38,486 bases of DNA from Pseudomonadota bacterium (GCA_022705045.1 JAKJFE010000014.1:1-38486), one strand, 5' to 3'. Shown: positions 16,490-24,027, counted from the first letter of the stretch. The notes: generated from the letters alone by a model not told the origin. A program made the numbers and translations.

Positions 16490-17578
16490 TCAGTCGCGAA
16501 TGCGGATCTCGACGCGATAGGCGCGTTCGCCGATGCGGCCACTGCTGAAAGTGACGCGGGCGCCGTAGCGCAGTTCGAACCGCGTGCGGCTGCTCTCTTC
16601 GCCATAACCGGTGCCGGGACTGGAGCACAACGGTTCGCTGGCGATGCTCTCGATACGCAGCACGGTGGCGCCGGCGTCACGGCGCGCCTCGACGCGCAGG
16701 CTGCCGCCGTCGCGATACGGCGCGACCGCATGGCGCACCGCATTCTCGACCAGCGGTTGCAGCGCCAGTACCGGCACATCGATGTCACGCGTCGCGGCGT
16801 CCATCGCGACCACGGCGTCGAGCCGGTCGCCAAGACGGGTACGCTCGATGTCGAGATAACGTTCGACCATCGCCATTTCCTGGGCGAGGTCCTGCATCGT
16901 GGTGTGGCGCGCATCGAGCATGTCGCGCAGGAAACCGCCGATCTGGATCGCGAAGTGCTGCTCCTTCGACGCCTCCGGCAACATCGCGACCAGCGCATTC
17001 ATCGCGTTCAGCGTGAAATGCGGCGACAACGAGTTCTGGATCGCGAGCATGCGCGCACGTGCGGCTTCGGCCTCGGTACGCAGGCGTCGCGATTCGCCGT
17101 CGCGCCATTGCGCGATCGCGACGAAACCGAGGTAGATCAGAACTTCCAGCATCAGCGTCCATGGGAACGTGCGCAGCCAGAACACCTCGAAGCTGCCGCC
17201 GAGGACACGGAACAGTTCGGCCGGCATGCACATCGACAGCAGCCATGGCCGCAACGTGCAGACCGTGGCGCCCGCCATGTAACCGATCACGACATGGAGG
17301 ACAGTGCCGCGAATCCGATGGCGACCGTCCAGCGACCACCACAGCGATGTGCGCAAGGCCAGCAGCAGCAGCAGTCCCCACATCGCCAGTTCGGAGACGA
17401 CCAGCCACAGGTGCACCGGCAATCGCACCGGCTGCTGATGAAACAGCATGACGAGCAGCAACTCCGCGACGGACAGCGCGAAGATCAGCGTCAGCAGGCT
17501 GGGAATCCAGTGGCGCGCGCGTGCCTCCGGCAAGGACGCGACGGCATCCATCGGAGAAACCGCCGCCGCGACGTTCAC
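16490..17578 (-). CDS. Membrane sensor histidine kinase, LytS/His_kinase (PF06580) type
   Basis: A 362-residue inner membrane kinase. Four to five hydrophobic segments fill residues about 22-165 (HWIPSLLTLIFALSVAELLLV, LWLVVSELAMWGLLLLL, and others), then a helical linker leads to the His box LSPHFTLNAMNAL with phospho-acceptor His187. The N box VLALQPLVENAVRHAV and a GTGYGEESSRTRFELRYG segment complete a LytS-type HATPase domain. The start is a GTG at 17578 that overlaps the response-regulator stop (GTGA, 4 nt), so the two are translationally coupled; no good SD is visible, which fits coupling. The glycine box is somewhat degenerate but usable. The signal is unknown. It may share a transcript with DUF1800/DUF1501 downstream. 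Confidence 0.9.
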   Translation of the reverse strand: MNVAAAVSPMDAVASLPEARARHWIPSLLTLIFALSVAELLLVMLFHQQPVRLPVHLWLVVSELAMWGLLLLLALRTSLWWSLDGRHRIRGTVLHVVIGYMAGATVCTLRPWLLSMCMPAELFRVLGGSFEVFWLRTFPWTLMLEVLIYLGFVAIAQWRDGESRRLRTEAEAARARMLAIQNSLSPHFTLNAMNALVAMLPEASKEQHFAIQIGGFLRDMLDARHTTMQDLAQEMAMVERYLDIERTRLGDRLDAVVAMDAATRDIDVPVLALQPLVENAVRHAVAPYRDGGSLRVEARRDAGATVLRIESIASEPLCSSPGTGYGEESSRTRFELRYGARVTFSSGRIGERAYRVEIRIRD

Positions 17579-18426
17579 ACCGCGGCGCCGAGTGTCGCCA
17601 GCACGCGCGCACGACAGCGGCGACTGACGGAAATCTCGGTGCCGCCGTTCATGACGACGCTGACATTGCCCTTGAACAGTTCCTGGACTTCGCGGATGCG
17701 GTCGGTATTCACCGCCGCCGAGCGGTTCACCTGCAGGAACAGGCCCGGCGTGGTGTTGGCGAGCACCGCGGAAAAACTGTCCGCGGCGCGCAAGACCTTG
17801 TGGCCGAGATGCAGCAGGCTGTATTTCGCATCGGCCTCGATCCATTCGATCTGCGCCTCGCGCACCAGCGACATGCGGCCATCGTGGCGGACCAGGAAGC
17901 GGCCGCGCCCGCCGGTCAGCTCGCCCGGGGTCGCTGCCGCCTCTGCGCGCAAGGGCGAAGGCTGAACCAGCAGATCGCGCATGCGTTGGGCCAGCGACAG
18001 GGCCTGCAGGCTGCTCATGCGCTCGGCGGCGCGATGCAGCGCCAACTCCAGTCGCTCGCGCGCAAAGGGTTTGACCAGGAAATCGACGGCATTGATCGCG
18101 AACGCATCAGCCGCGCGTTCCAGACTCGCGGTCGTGAACACGCACAACACGCCGCGCGCGGTGGCGTGTGCGCCGATGCTGAGGCCGTCCGGCCCCGGCA
18201 GGCTGACGTCGAGCAGGGCGACATCGATGCCGCCGCGATCGATCCGCTCGATCGCGCTGTGGCCGTCACCGCAGACGGCAGCGACCTCGCAGCCGGCGAG
18301 CGCAGCGACCAGCCGTTCCAGCCGCTGCCGCGCCAATGGCTCGTCCTCGACAATCAACACGCGCAGCGAAGGTGCTGCGACCGGCATCGGAAAACGCTCG
18401 GGGGAAACTTGCGCTGCCAGCATCAT
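17575..18426 (-). CDS. LytTR-family response regulator
   Basis: A 283-residue DNA-binding response regulator. The receiver domain (about 15-130) has LRVLIVEDEP with the acidic pair, phospho-acceptor Asp73 in ALLDVSLPG, and Lys in FLVKPF. A linker leads to a LytTR domain (about 175-280: FLVRHDGRMSLVREAQIEWIEADAKYSLLH ... FLQVNRSAAVNTDRIREVQ). It works with the overlapping histidine kinase. Start 18426 (ATG-ATG) has AAGGA five bases upstream; ATG 18432 would overlap that SD, and ATG 18387 would trim the disordered N-terminus. A pair of GCGACAC direct repeats with two-turn spacing lies upstream and may be its own binding site. Its promoter region is shared with the divergent Cys-rich gene. Confidence 0.9.
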   Translation of the reverse strand: MMLAAQVSPERFPMPVAAPSLRVLIVEDEPLARQRLERLVAALAGCEVAAVCGDGHSAIERIDRGGIDVALLDVSLPGPDGLSIGAHATARGVLCVFTTASLERAADAFAINAVDFLVKPFARERLELALHRAAERMSSLQALSLAQRMRDLLVQPSPLRAEAAATPGELTGGRGRFLVRHDGRMSLVREAQIEWIEADAKYSLLHLGHKVLRAADSFSAVLANTTPGLFLQVNRSAAVNTDRIREVQELFKGNVSVVMNGGTEISVSRRCRARVLATLGAAV

Positions 18427-18474
18427 CTGCATCCTTTCAGGCCATTCGATACATGCTCCGGACCGGGGTCCGCA

Positions 18475-18504
18475 GCGACACGTGCCGTTCGGCATGTGCG
18501 ACAC
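18475..18504. promoter_or_regulatory. Candidate LytTR binding site: GCGACAC direct repeats
   Basis: GCGACAC occurs at 18475-18481 and again at 18498-18504, a 23-base period, with a CGTGCCG/CGGCATG near-palindrome between. LytTR regulators typically bind two direct repeats about two helical turns apart. The site lies 49-78 bases upstream of the response-regulator start and about 170 bases upstream of the divergent Cys-rich gene, so it could control either or both. No promoter hexamers are certain here. Confidence 0.35.
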
Positions 18505-18670
18505 CCAACCATCGGCACAGACCGCGACGCGATGCCGCCATCGCGATCACACCGTTCGTGACCAACGCGGCGCCGCTCGTATTCGTGTCATCACCTCCCG
18601 GCGCCGCGGGCTGGATCGAATGGCGCGACGAGGCCAGCGTGTCAGCCTTCGACCACTCCCCGCGCCGACC

Positions 18671-19000
18671 ATGAGCTTTCCGAATGCAACTGTCCGAATT
18701 GCCCTGCTGACCGCATTCGCGCTGGCCGCAACGACGCCGGCACAGGCGGACCCGCCGCGCCGTTACGTGCCGGCGAAACGCGTCCTAGCCGCAGCGGAAG
18801 CGAAGCCCAAGACCGACGACGCCGCGCGCTGCACCGGTGAGGCGCACTTCTGCGCGGTCCATTCGCGGCCGTTCTGCAACAGCCAGCCGGGTTGCGCGTT
18901 TTCCGATGCGCTGAACCTGTGCACCGGGGCGGCACTGAAGTGCGCCTTGGCCGACAGCGAGGCGTTCTGCACGAAGATCAGTGGCTGCACATGGAGATGA
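18671..19000 (+). CDS. Small secreted protein with two four-cysteine repeats
   Basis: A 109-residue protein I do not recognise. Residues 1-27 form a Sec signal peptide ending AQA. After a basic, Pro/Lys-rich linker the C-terminal half consists of two tandem repeats, each with four Cys: C-T-G-x-A-x2-C-A-x(6,7)-F-C-x4-G-C. The first starts CTGEAHFCAV and the second CTGAALKCAL; the protein ends four residues later with CTWR. The eight Cys suggest two small disulfide-bonded modules in the periplasm or outside. The stop overlaps the beta-helix B start by four bases (ATGA), so the two products are made together, hinting at a joint function such as partner, chaperone or ligand. It is divergent from the LytTR two-component genes. 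Confidence 0.75.
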   Translation: MSFPNATVRIALLTAFALAATTPAQADPPRRYVPAKRVLAAAEAKPKTDDAARCTGEAHFCAVHSRPFCNSQPGCAFSDALNLCTGAALKCALADSEAFCTKISGCTWR

Positions 19001-20667
19001 CGAACCGTCGATTCGACCTCCCGCGACGGCTGCGCGCCGCCATCTGTCTCGCCGGCATTGGCTTGTCGTTCGGCGCCGACGCGGCGCTGATCACGGTCGG
19101 GCCGGGCGCCGGCTGCAGCACGAACAGCTTGTCGCTGGCGCTGAGCGTCGCGGCGCTGAACGGGACCGACTTCGACGAAATCCGGGTGATGGAAGGCACC
19201 TACACCGGCGTGGCGCTGAGCACGAGCGCCATCAGCTATTCGCTGACCGGCGGCTACAACCACTGTCAGCTTGGTGCACAGGCCCTCGGACGCACGAATC
19301 TGGTCGGCAATTTCCGCGACTCGGTGCTCACGATCATCGGCGCGACCAACGCCTATCACAACGTCACGCTGTCGCATCTGAACATCAGCAACGGTGGCGC
19401 CAGCACGAACACGCCCTTGTACGGCGCCGGCATCCGCGCGCGCGACCTGCGCCTGGTCCTGGACGAGACCGCCGTACTGAACAACACCTGCGGCACCCAG
19501 GGCGACGGTGGTGGCATTCGCCTGGAGCGGTCTTCGAACGGCGTGTCCGGCATCCTCGAACTGCAGCGCAACGTGCGCGTGTTCGGCAACACCGCCCGCA
19601 ATGGCGGCGGCATCTCGGTGGAAAACGCGTCGCTCCGCATTCGTCCGGACGGCACCGAGATCTTCGACAACACCGCGCGCAGCAACGGCGGCGGCCTCCA
19701 TCTCGACAACGCCGACGTTACTGTCGGGAGCTTCGGCGAGCCGGAGGTCTCCAACACCGCCAGCGGACTGGTCGTTCGTGACAACCGCGTCACCGACAAC
19801 ACCGGCGCTGGCGGCGGGCTGTATGCCACGGGCGGTCTGGTCGATCTGCATGACACCGCATTCGTGGGCAATCGTGCACCCACCGGCGCCGGGATCTACA
19901 TGGCATCCGGTCAGCTTCAGGTCGGACGCGACAGCCCCGGGCTCAACGTCGGCTGTCCAGCCTCGTCGCCCTGCATGCGCTTCGAGAACAACTGGACGGG
20001 CAACGATTGTCCAGGCGCGCTCAGCGACCACAGCGGCGGGGCGATCGCGCTGTCCGGTGTCCGCGCCTTCATCCACCAGGCGAAGTTCAGCGGCAATTGC
20101 GGCGCCGGCGGTGCCGTGCTCTGGGCCTCAGGGGCTGCCGTTCCAGCACCGGCCATCGACATCGAAGGCATGCTCGCGCACGACAACTTCAATGCAGGCG
20201 CGTGGCAATCATCGATTTCGGTGTCCCCCGGCCACGACCTGCGCATCCGCTACAGCACGCTGGTGCGGAGCTGGACGCGCCCCACCGGCAGCGCGAACTG
20301 GCAATTGCTCTCGTCGTTAAGCGAAATCCCGCCGACACCCGGGAGTTACATCCGGACGTCGATCGTCGATGTCGCCCAAGCTCCGCCCTGGGGAAACGCA
20401 TCGGCGGGGTGCGGCTTGCTCTTGAACGGCGACAATCTCACGTTTCGCGATCCCATCAGCGGCGACTACCGCCTTGCGGCCACCGCCAACGGTGCCATCG
20501 ATCGCTGCAGCGTGGCCGTTGCACCGATCGACTACAGCGACCTCGAACGCAAGCCGCGTTGCGAAGATTCGCCGGCCCATGCCGACGGCGGCGGTCGCTG
20601 CGATATCGGCGCCTACGAGTACGACAGCGATCCGTTCGGATACGGCTTCCGCAGCAGCTTCGAATAG
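18997..20667 (+). CDS. Secreted right-handed parallel beta-helix protein B (paralogue of A)
   Basis: A 556-residue exported protein, paralogous to the one at 5712-7337. Signal peptide about 1-30 (ending ADA), mature start ALITVGPGAGC; then beta-helix coils with NGGGI and NNGGGL-type turns (NGGGISVEN, NGGGLHLDN, GAGGGLYATG). Shared with A are the DSVLT and L-x-ISNGG segment, the QVGRD...C...F/V-E-N/G-N segment, a late PRCxD...CDIGA(Y/A)E, and the tail DPFGYGFRSSFE. The start is at 18997, overlapping the upstream stop (ATGA); ATG 18991 is two codons earlier and equally possible. No catalytic residues were recognised. A structured palindromic element follows five bases after the stop. It is convergent with the M4 protease gene. 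Confidence 0.85.
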   Translation: MTNRRFDLPRRLRAAICLAGIGLSFGADAALITVGPGAGCSTNSLSLALSVAALNGTDFDEIRVMEGTYTGVALSTSAISYSLTGGYNHCQLGAQALGRTNLVGNFRDSVLTIIGATNAYHNVTLSHLNISNGGASTNTPLYGAGIRARDLRLVLDETAVLNNTCGTQGDGGGIRLERSSNGVSGILELQRNVRVFGNTARNGGGISVENASLRIRPDGTEIFDNTARSNGGGLHLDNADVTVGSFGEPEVSNTASGLVVRDNRVTDNTGAGGGLYATGGLVDLHDTAFVGNRAPTGAGIYMASGQLQVGRDSPGLNVGCPASSPCMRFENNWTGNDCPGALSDHSGGAIALSGVRAFIHQAKFSGNCGAGGAVLWASGAAVPAPAIDIEGMLAHDNFNAGAWQSSISVSPGHDLRIRYSTLVRSWTRPTGSANWQLLSSLSEIPPTPGSYIRTSIVDVAQAPPWGNASAGCGLLLNGDNLTFRDPISGDYRLAATANGAIDRCSVAVAPIDYSDLERKPRCEDSPAHADGGGRCDIGAYEYDSDPFGYGFRSSFE

Positions 20668-20671
20668 CCCA

Positions 20672-20755
20672 TTCCCGCGGCGGACCCGGGACCGTGTTGC
20701 GTGGCACGGTCCCGGCATCCCCCCAAGTGTCTCCAGGGTCTGTCGCGGGAACCTT
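20672..20755. repeat. Structured palindromic element, copy 2 (after beta-helix B)
   Basis: An 84-bp relative of the element at 7350-7427. The outer arms start TTCCCGCGGCGGACCC and end with GGGTCTGTCGCGGGAA, followed by ACCTT. The inner hairpin, CCGGGACCGTG (20686-20696) with CACGGTCCCGG (20705-20715), is perfect but has a different sequence from that of copy 1, while a GCGTGG loop part is kept. The same C-run and TGTCTCC linker lie before the right arm. Keeping the fold while the inner stem sequence changes suggests that the structure matters. Confidence 0.8.
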
Positions 20756-20762
20756 CCAAAAC

Positions 20763-20786
20763 AAAGGCCCGCCGAAGCGGGCCTTT
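20763..20786. terminator. Rho-independent terminator between convergent beta-helix B and M4 genes
   Basis: A perfect ten-base-pair stem, AAAGGCCCGC, loop CGAA, GCGGGCCTTT. On the minus strand it is followed by GTTTT, so it serves mainly the M4 protease transcript, whose stop is 28 bases away. It may also stop plus-strand transcripts from the beta-helix operon. Confidence 0.88.
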
Positions 20787-20814
20787 GCGTGTTCGCGGAA
20801 CGGGCGACGTGCGA

Positions 20815-22398
20815 TCAGTTGACGTTGATTGCCGACCACGCCGCAGCGACGGCGTTGTACTGGGTCGAGCCGGCGCCGTAGATCGCCGTGGCGGCCTGCA
20901 GGGTGGCAGTACGTGCACCCGGATAGGTCGTGCTCGAGGTCATGTAGTCGCGGATCGCGCGGTACCAGATCGCGGCAGCGGCCGTGCGGCCGATGCCGGT
21001 CACCGAACCGTTGCCGGTGGCGTTCTTGGTATCGCCCGGTGCGCAGGTCTTGGTCAGCGAAGTGGTGCCTTCGGCCAGCATGTAGAAGAAGTGGTTGGCC
21101 GGGCCCGAGGAGTAGTGCGGGTCCACGCCACCCAGGCCGCCGGCCGGATAGCAGTCGTAGGACGCATTGCCGTCCAGGTTCGGGTCATACATGTAGCGCA
21201 GCGGGCTGGACGACAGTTCCTCGCCGATCTTGTAGTCGCCCGGATCGCTCGGGTTGTTCGCGTAGTACTCGACCATCGTGCCCATGATGTCCGAGTTGGC
21301 TTCATTGAGGCCGCCGGAGTCGTTGGAGTAGGCGAGATTGGCTTCGGCCTGATTCACGCCGTGGCTCATTTCGTGGCCCGCGACATCGAGCGACACCAGC
21401 GGCGCGTATCCGCTGCCACCGTCGCCGTAGTACATGGCATTGGCATACCACGCCGCGTTGATCCAGGCGTTGCCGACGTGCACGTAGCTCTTCACGCCGT
21501 TGCCGTCGTTGAAGATGCCGTTCCGGCCATGGTTGTTCTTGTAGTAGTCCCACGTCGTCGCCACGCCGTAGTGCGCATCGGCGGCCACGGTGGCGCGATC
21601 CGACGTCGCGTTGTTGCCCCAGGTGTTGTCGGCGTCCGTGAACAAGGTCGCGCCGCGGGCCGCCGTCGAATACGTGCGGTTCAGGGCGTCATAGGTGGCG
21701 CCGCCGCCGCGGGTGGTGTCGGTCAGGTTGAACGTACCGCTCGACGATGCCGTGTTGAGGACGACATCGCCGTACAGCAGGGTACGACCCGTGCCGACCG
21801 CGCCGGTACCACCGCCGCCGCCGGAACCCGGCTTCGCGGTATGCACCATGTCCCACTGGTCAAGAATGGCGCCGGACTTGGCATCGACGAAGTAGTGCAT
21901 TTCGGTCGGGGTCTGATCGGCCTTTTCGCCCATCATCACGACTTCGAAGGCCAGCTTCGGCGCGGTGTTGCGCGCAAAGACGACCTGGCTGGCGCTCGGC
22001 ATGCCCTTGAAGCCGGTACCGAAGGCCGCACCGGCGGCGATGATCGCGTCGTCGGCGCTGATGTTCGCCGCCATCGACGGACGTGCCTTGCTGTTCATCG
22101 TCTGGCTGATCAGGAGCAGCTTGCCGTTGCGCGAATGCACGACGAAGTCGCCGCCGATGACCGGCAGACCCTTGTAGCTGCGGTTGAAGCGCGCGTGCTC
22201 GGTGCCATCCACATCGGTCGACACGGTACGCAGCGAGAACTGGTCGTCGGACGCGGCGAAGAACTTGCCGGCGTTGGCCGAAATCAGTTGGCGGGCGTTG
22301 TTTTCTGCGGACAGGTCTTCGACGCGTGCAGCGCTGGCAGCGCCGGCAACAAGGGCGGTGGCGATGGCGGCAACGATCAGCTGGGTCTGGAACTTCAT
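20815..22398 (-). CDS. Secreted M4 (thermolysin/pseudolysin-family) metalloprotease
   Basis: A 527-residue preproenzyme. Signal peptide 1-23 (ASA) is followed by an FTP/PepSY-type propeptide (about 25-200, including YKGLPVIGGDFVVHSRNGKL and MHYFVDAKSGAILDQWD). A glycine-rich linker (GSGGGGGTG) leads into the M4 catalytic domain. The zinc motif HEMSH is at 342-346 (His342, Glu343, His346), with the third ligand in GGLNEANSD and a likely catalytic His in SSGPANHFFYM. The order and size match pseudolysin/vibriolysin zymogens. The protein ends soon after the C-terminal helices (AAAWSAINVN), with no PPC or other extra domain. Start 22398 begins a good signal peptide; the frame to 22491 adds an unlikely Arg-rich lead. 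It is expected to be secreted and self-processed. Confidence 0.94.
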   Translation of the reverse strand: MKFQTQLIVAAIATALVAGAASAARVEDLSAENNARQLISANAGKFFAASDDQFSLRTVSTDVDGTEHARFNRSYKGLPVIGGDFVVHSRNGKLLLISQTMNSKARPSMAANISADDAIIAAGAAFGTGFKGMPSASQVVFARNTAPKLAFEVVMMGEKADQTPTEMHYFVDAKSGAILDQWDMVHTAKPGSGGGGGTGAVGTGRTLLYGDVVLNTASSSGTFNLTDTTRGGGATYDALNRTYSTAARGATLFTDADNTWGNNATSDRATVAADAHYGVATTWDYYKNNHGRNGIFNDGNGVKSYVHVGNAWINAAWYANAMYYGDGGSGYAPLVSLDVAGHEMSHGVNQAEANLAYSNDSGGLNEANSDIMGTMVEYYANNPSDPGDYKIGEELSSSPLRYMYDPNLDGNASYDCYPAGGLGGVDPHYSSGPANHFFYMLAEGTTSLTKTCAPGDTKNATGNGSVTGIGRTAAAAIWYRAIRDYMTSSTTYPGARTATLQAATAIYGAGSTQYNAVAAAWSAINVN

Positions 22399-22730
22399 GG
22401 TCTCGATGGCTCCGGCGTGGATTGGGTCAGGTTCGGCAGATCTGGGCGCAGCCGGGCCGAGGCGACAGGGTCGTCGGGTTCGGATGCGCAATCGACATCG
22501 CGGCGCGGCGCGCCGTGGCCCTGGACCTGGATCGATCTGTTCCCCCCTGGGAGCGCACGTTGGCGCACGAACGAGATCTGAGGCGCGGCGAAACTAATCG
22601 TCACATCCCTGCGCAGTCTTGCCGCAGCGCCGCAAATTCACCTGTTTTTGACAATCTGTTTCGCTAGGCCATCAGTCATCTTCACAGTATGTCGAACATC
22701 AATATACTGATGACACAGGAGTAAGCCGTG
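22399..22730. other. Divergent intergenic region between the M4 protease and padR
   Basis: These 332 bases hold the padR promoter/operator at the right end (separate entry) and should hold the M4 promoter further left. A consensus TTGACA is at 22648-22653 on the plus strand, but I see no good -10 at the right distance. A T-rich, lower-GC stretch (22637-22710) marks the likely promoter zone. No gene was recognised in either strand. Confidence 0.6.
22681..22709 (+). promoter_or_regulatory. padR promoter overlapped by an inverted-repeat operator
   Basis: TTCACA (22681-22686) and TATACT (22703-22708) are each five of six matches to the sigma-70 consensus, with a 16-base spacer. A perfect inverted repeat, CAGTAT (22685-22690) and ATACTG (22704-22709), overlaps both hexamers. 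PadR repressors often bind such AT-rich dyads in their own promoters, so autorepression is likely. A shorter ATGT-CGA-ACAT dyad is nested at 22689-22699. SD AGGAG follows at 22717-22721. Confidence 0.65.
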
Positions 22731-23096
22731 ATGACTGATACCGAAGTCTTCCTCAAGAAATTCCAGAAAGAACTGGCCTCCGGCACCGTGGCCCTGGTGC
22801 TGCTGACCGTGTTGTCCCGGGCTTCGCAGCCGCTGTACGGCTACCAGATCGCCAAACAGCTCGAAGGCTCGAGCGAGGGCGTGATCGCCGGCAAGCAGAG
22901 CGCGCTGTATCCGGTACTGCGCAACCTCGAGGGCGCCGGCCTGGCCGAAAGCGAGATCGAACCATCGATCTCCGGGCCACCACGGCGCTACTACCGCATC
23001 ACCGACCTCGGCCGCGACGTGCAGCGTCAATGGGCCGAGTCCTGGCAAGCCACTCGAGATTTCGTCGATCAAACCCTCGCGGAGAAACACGCATGA
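22731..23096 (+). CDS. PadR-family transcriptional repressor
   Basis: A 121-residue winged-helix protein. The PadR pattern is clear: SGTVALVLLTVLSRASQPLYGYQIAKQLE (helices 1-2), then GKQSALYPVLRNLEGAGLAESEIE (recognition helix) and SGPPRRYYRITDLGR (wing), with a short C-terminal dimer helix. Length fits PadR subfamily 2 (about 110). SD AGGAG lies 9 bases before ATG 22731 and 6 before a GTG at 22728, either of which could be used. The stop overlaps the next start (ATGA). PadR genes paired with a HAAS-domain membrane protein are common; the pair often governs envelope stress or its own operon. The inducer is unknown. Confidence 0.9.
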   Translation: MTDTEVFLKKFQKELASGTVALVLLTVLSRASQPLYGYQIAKQLEGSSEGVIAGKQSALYPVLRNLEGAGLAESEIEPSISGPPRRYYRITDLGRDVQRQWAESWQATRDFVDQTLAEKHA

Positions 23097-24016
23097 ACAC
23101 CGCCACCCTGCCCAACACGATCGACGCCTACCTGGACGCGCTACGTGCGGCGCTGTCCGGCGCCGACCCGGCCCTCGTGCAGGACGCGTTGTACGACGCC
23201 GAGGAATTCCTGCGTTCCGAACTGGCCGAACAGGCCGGAAAATCCGAAGCGGAGGTGATCGCCAAGGTCGCGTCGAGTTACGGCGCACCGGACGAGGTCG
23301 CATCGATCTACCGTGATACCGAATACAAGGTGCGCCGCGCCATCGAGCCGCCGAAGACGACGCCGCGACGCTCCCTGTTCGGCCGCTTCTTCGGGGTCGC
23401 CGCCGATCCGCGCACCTATGGCGCGATCTTCTACCTGCTGCTGTCGCTCGCCACAGGCATCATCTATTTCGCCTTCGTCACGACCGGGCTAAGCCTGAGC
23501 GCAGGCCTCGCAGTGCTGATCATCGGCATCCCGTTCTTCCTGCTGTTCCTGGGGCTGACGCGGGTGTTGTCCCTGGTCGAAGGCCGCATCGTGGAAACCA
23601 TGCTGGGCACGCGCATGCCGCGCCGTCCACTGTATTCGGACCGCACGGTCGGCTGGATGGATCGCATCAAGGAGATGTTGAGCGACGCGCGCACCTGGTC
23701 GACGATCCTTTACCTGTTCCTGATGATGCCGCTCGGCATCGTCTACTTCACGCTGACCGTCACCGGCTTCGCGCTGTCGTTAGGCTTCATTGCCGCGCCG
23801 CTGCTGTTCATCGCTGGCGAACTGGGCTGGTTGGGCGTCCATGTGCAAACCGGCGAGATCGAATTCGGCCTGCTCAACCTGCCGCCGGTGATCGGCGTGC
23901 CGCTGATCTTCGTCATCGGCGTGATCCTGCTGTTCTCGATGATGCATCTGGTCCGCGGCATCGGCCATGTCCATGGCGCCATCGCCAAGTCGCTGCTCGT
24001 GCGCAGCGGTTCCTGA
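23093..24016 (+). CDS. HAAS-domain membrane protein with sensor-like region (PadR partner)
   Basis: A 307-residue inner membrane protein. The N-terminal about 85 residues are a HAAS-type (DUF1700-like) helical domain: LDALRAALSGADPALVQDALYDAEEFLRSEL ... KVASSYGAPDEVASIYRDTEY. Two similar membrane units follow, each starting with (A)DxRTW/Y...I-x-YL and containing IIYFAF or IVYFTLTVTG, as in the 'putative sensor' domain (PF13796). Membrane segments lie at about 105-130, 137-160, 205-230, 235-255 and 270-295. The duplication (PRTYGAIFYLLLSLATGIIYF against ARTWSTILYLFLMMPLGIVYF) is visible. It overlaps padR by four bases. It may pass a membrane signal to PadR or be its regulated target; this is inference. 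Confidence 0.82.
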   Translation: MNTATLPNTIDAYLDALRAALSGADPALVQDALYDAEEFLRSELAEQAGKSEAEVIAKVASSYGAPDEVASIYRDTEYKVRRAIEPPKTTPRRSLFGRFFGVAADPRTYGAIFYLLLSLATGIIYFAFVTTGLSLSAGLAVLIIGIPFFLLFLGLTRVLSLVEGRIVETMLGTRMPRRPLYSDRTVGWMDRIKEMLSDARTWSTILYLFLMMPLGIVYFTLTVTGFALSLGFIAAPLLFIAGELGWLGVHVQTGEIEFGLLNLPPVIGVPLIFVIGVILLFSMMHLVRGIGHVHGAIAKSLLVRSGS

Positions 24017-24027
24017 TCGCAAGCAAT

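Noticed and set aside
20701-22581. Plus-strand open frame of 626 codons
   Set aside because: It is antisense to the M4 protease, whose catalytic motifs are intact; the translation is a Val/Gly/Arg-rich shadow.
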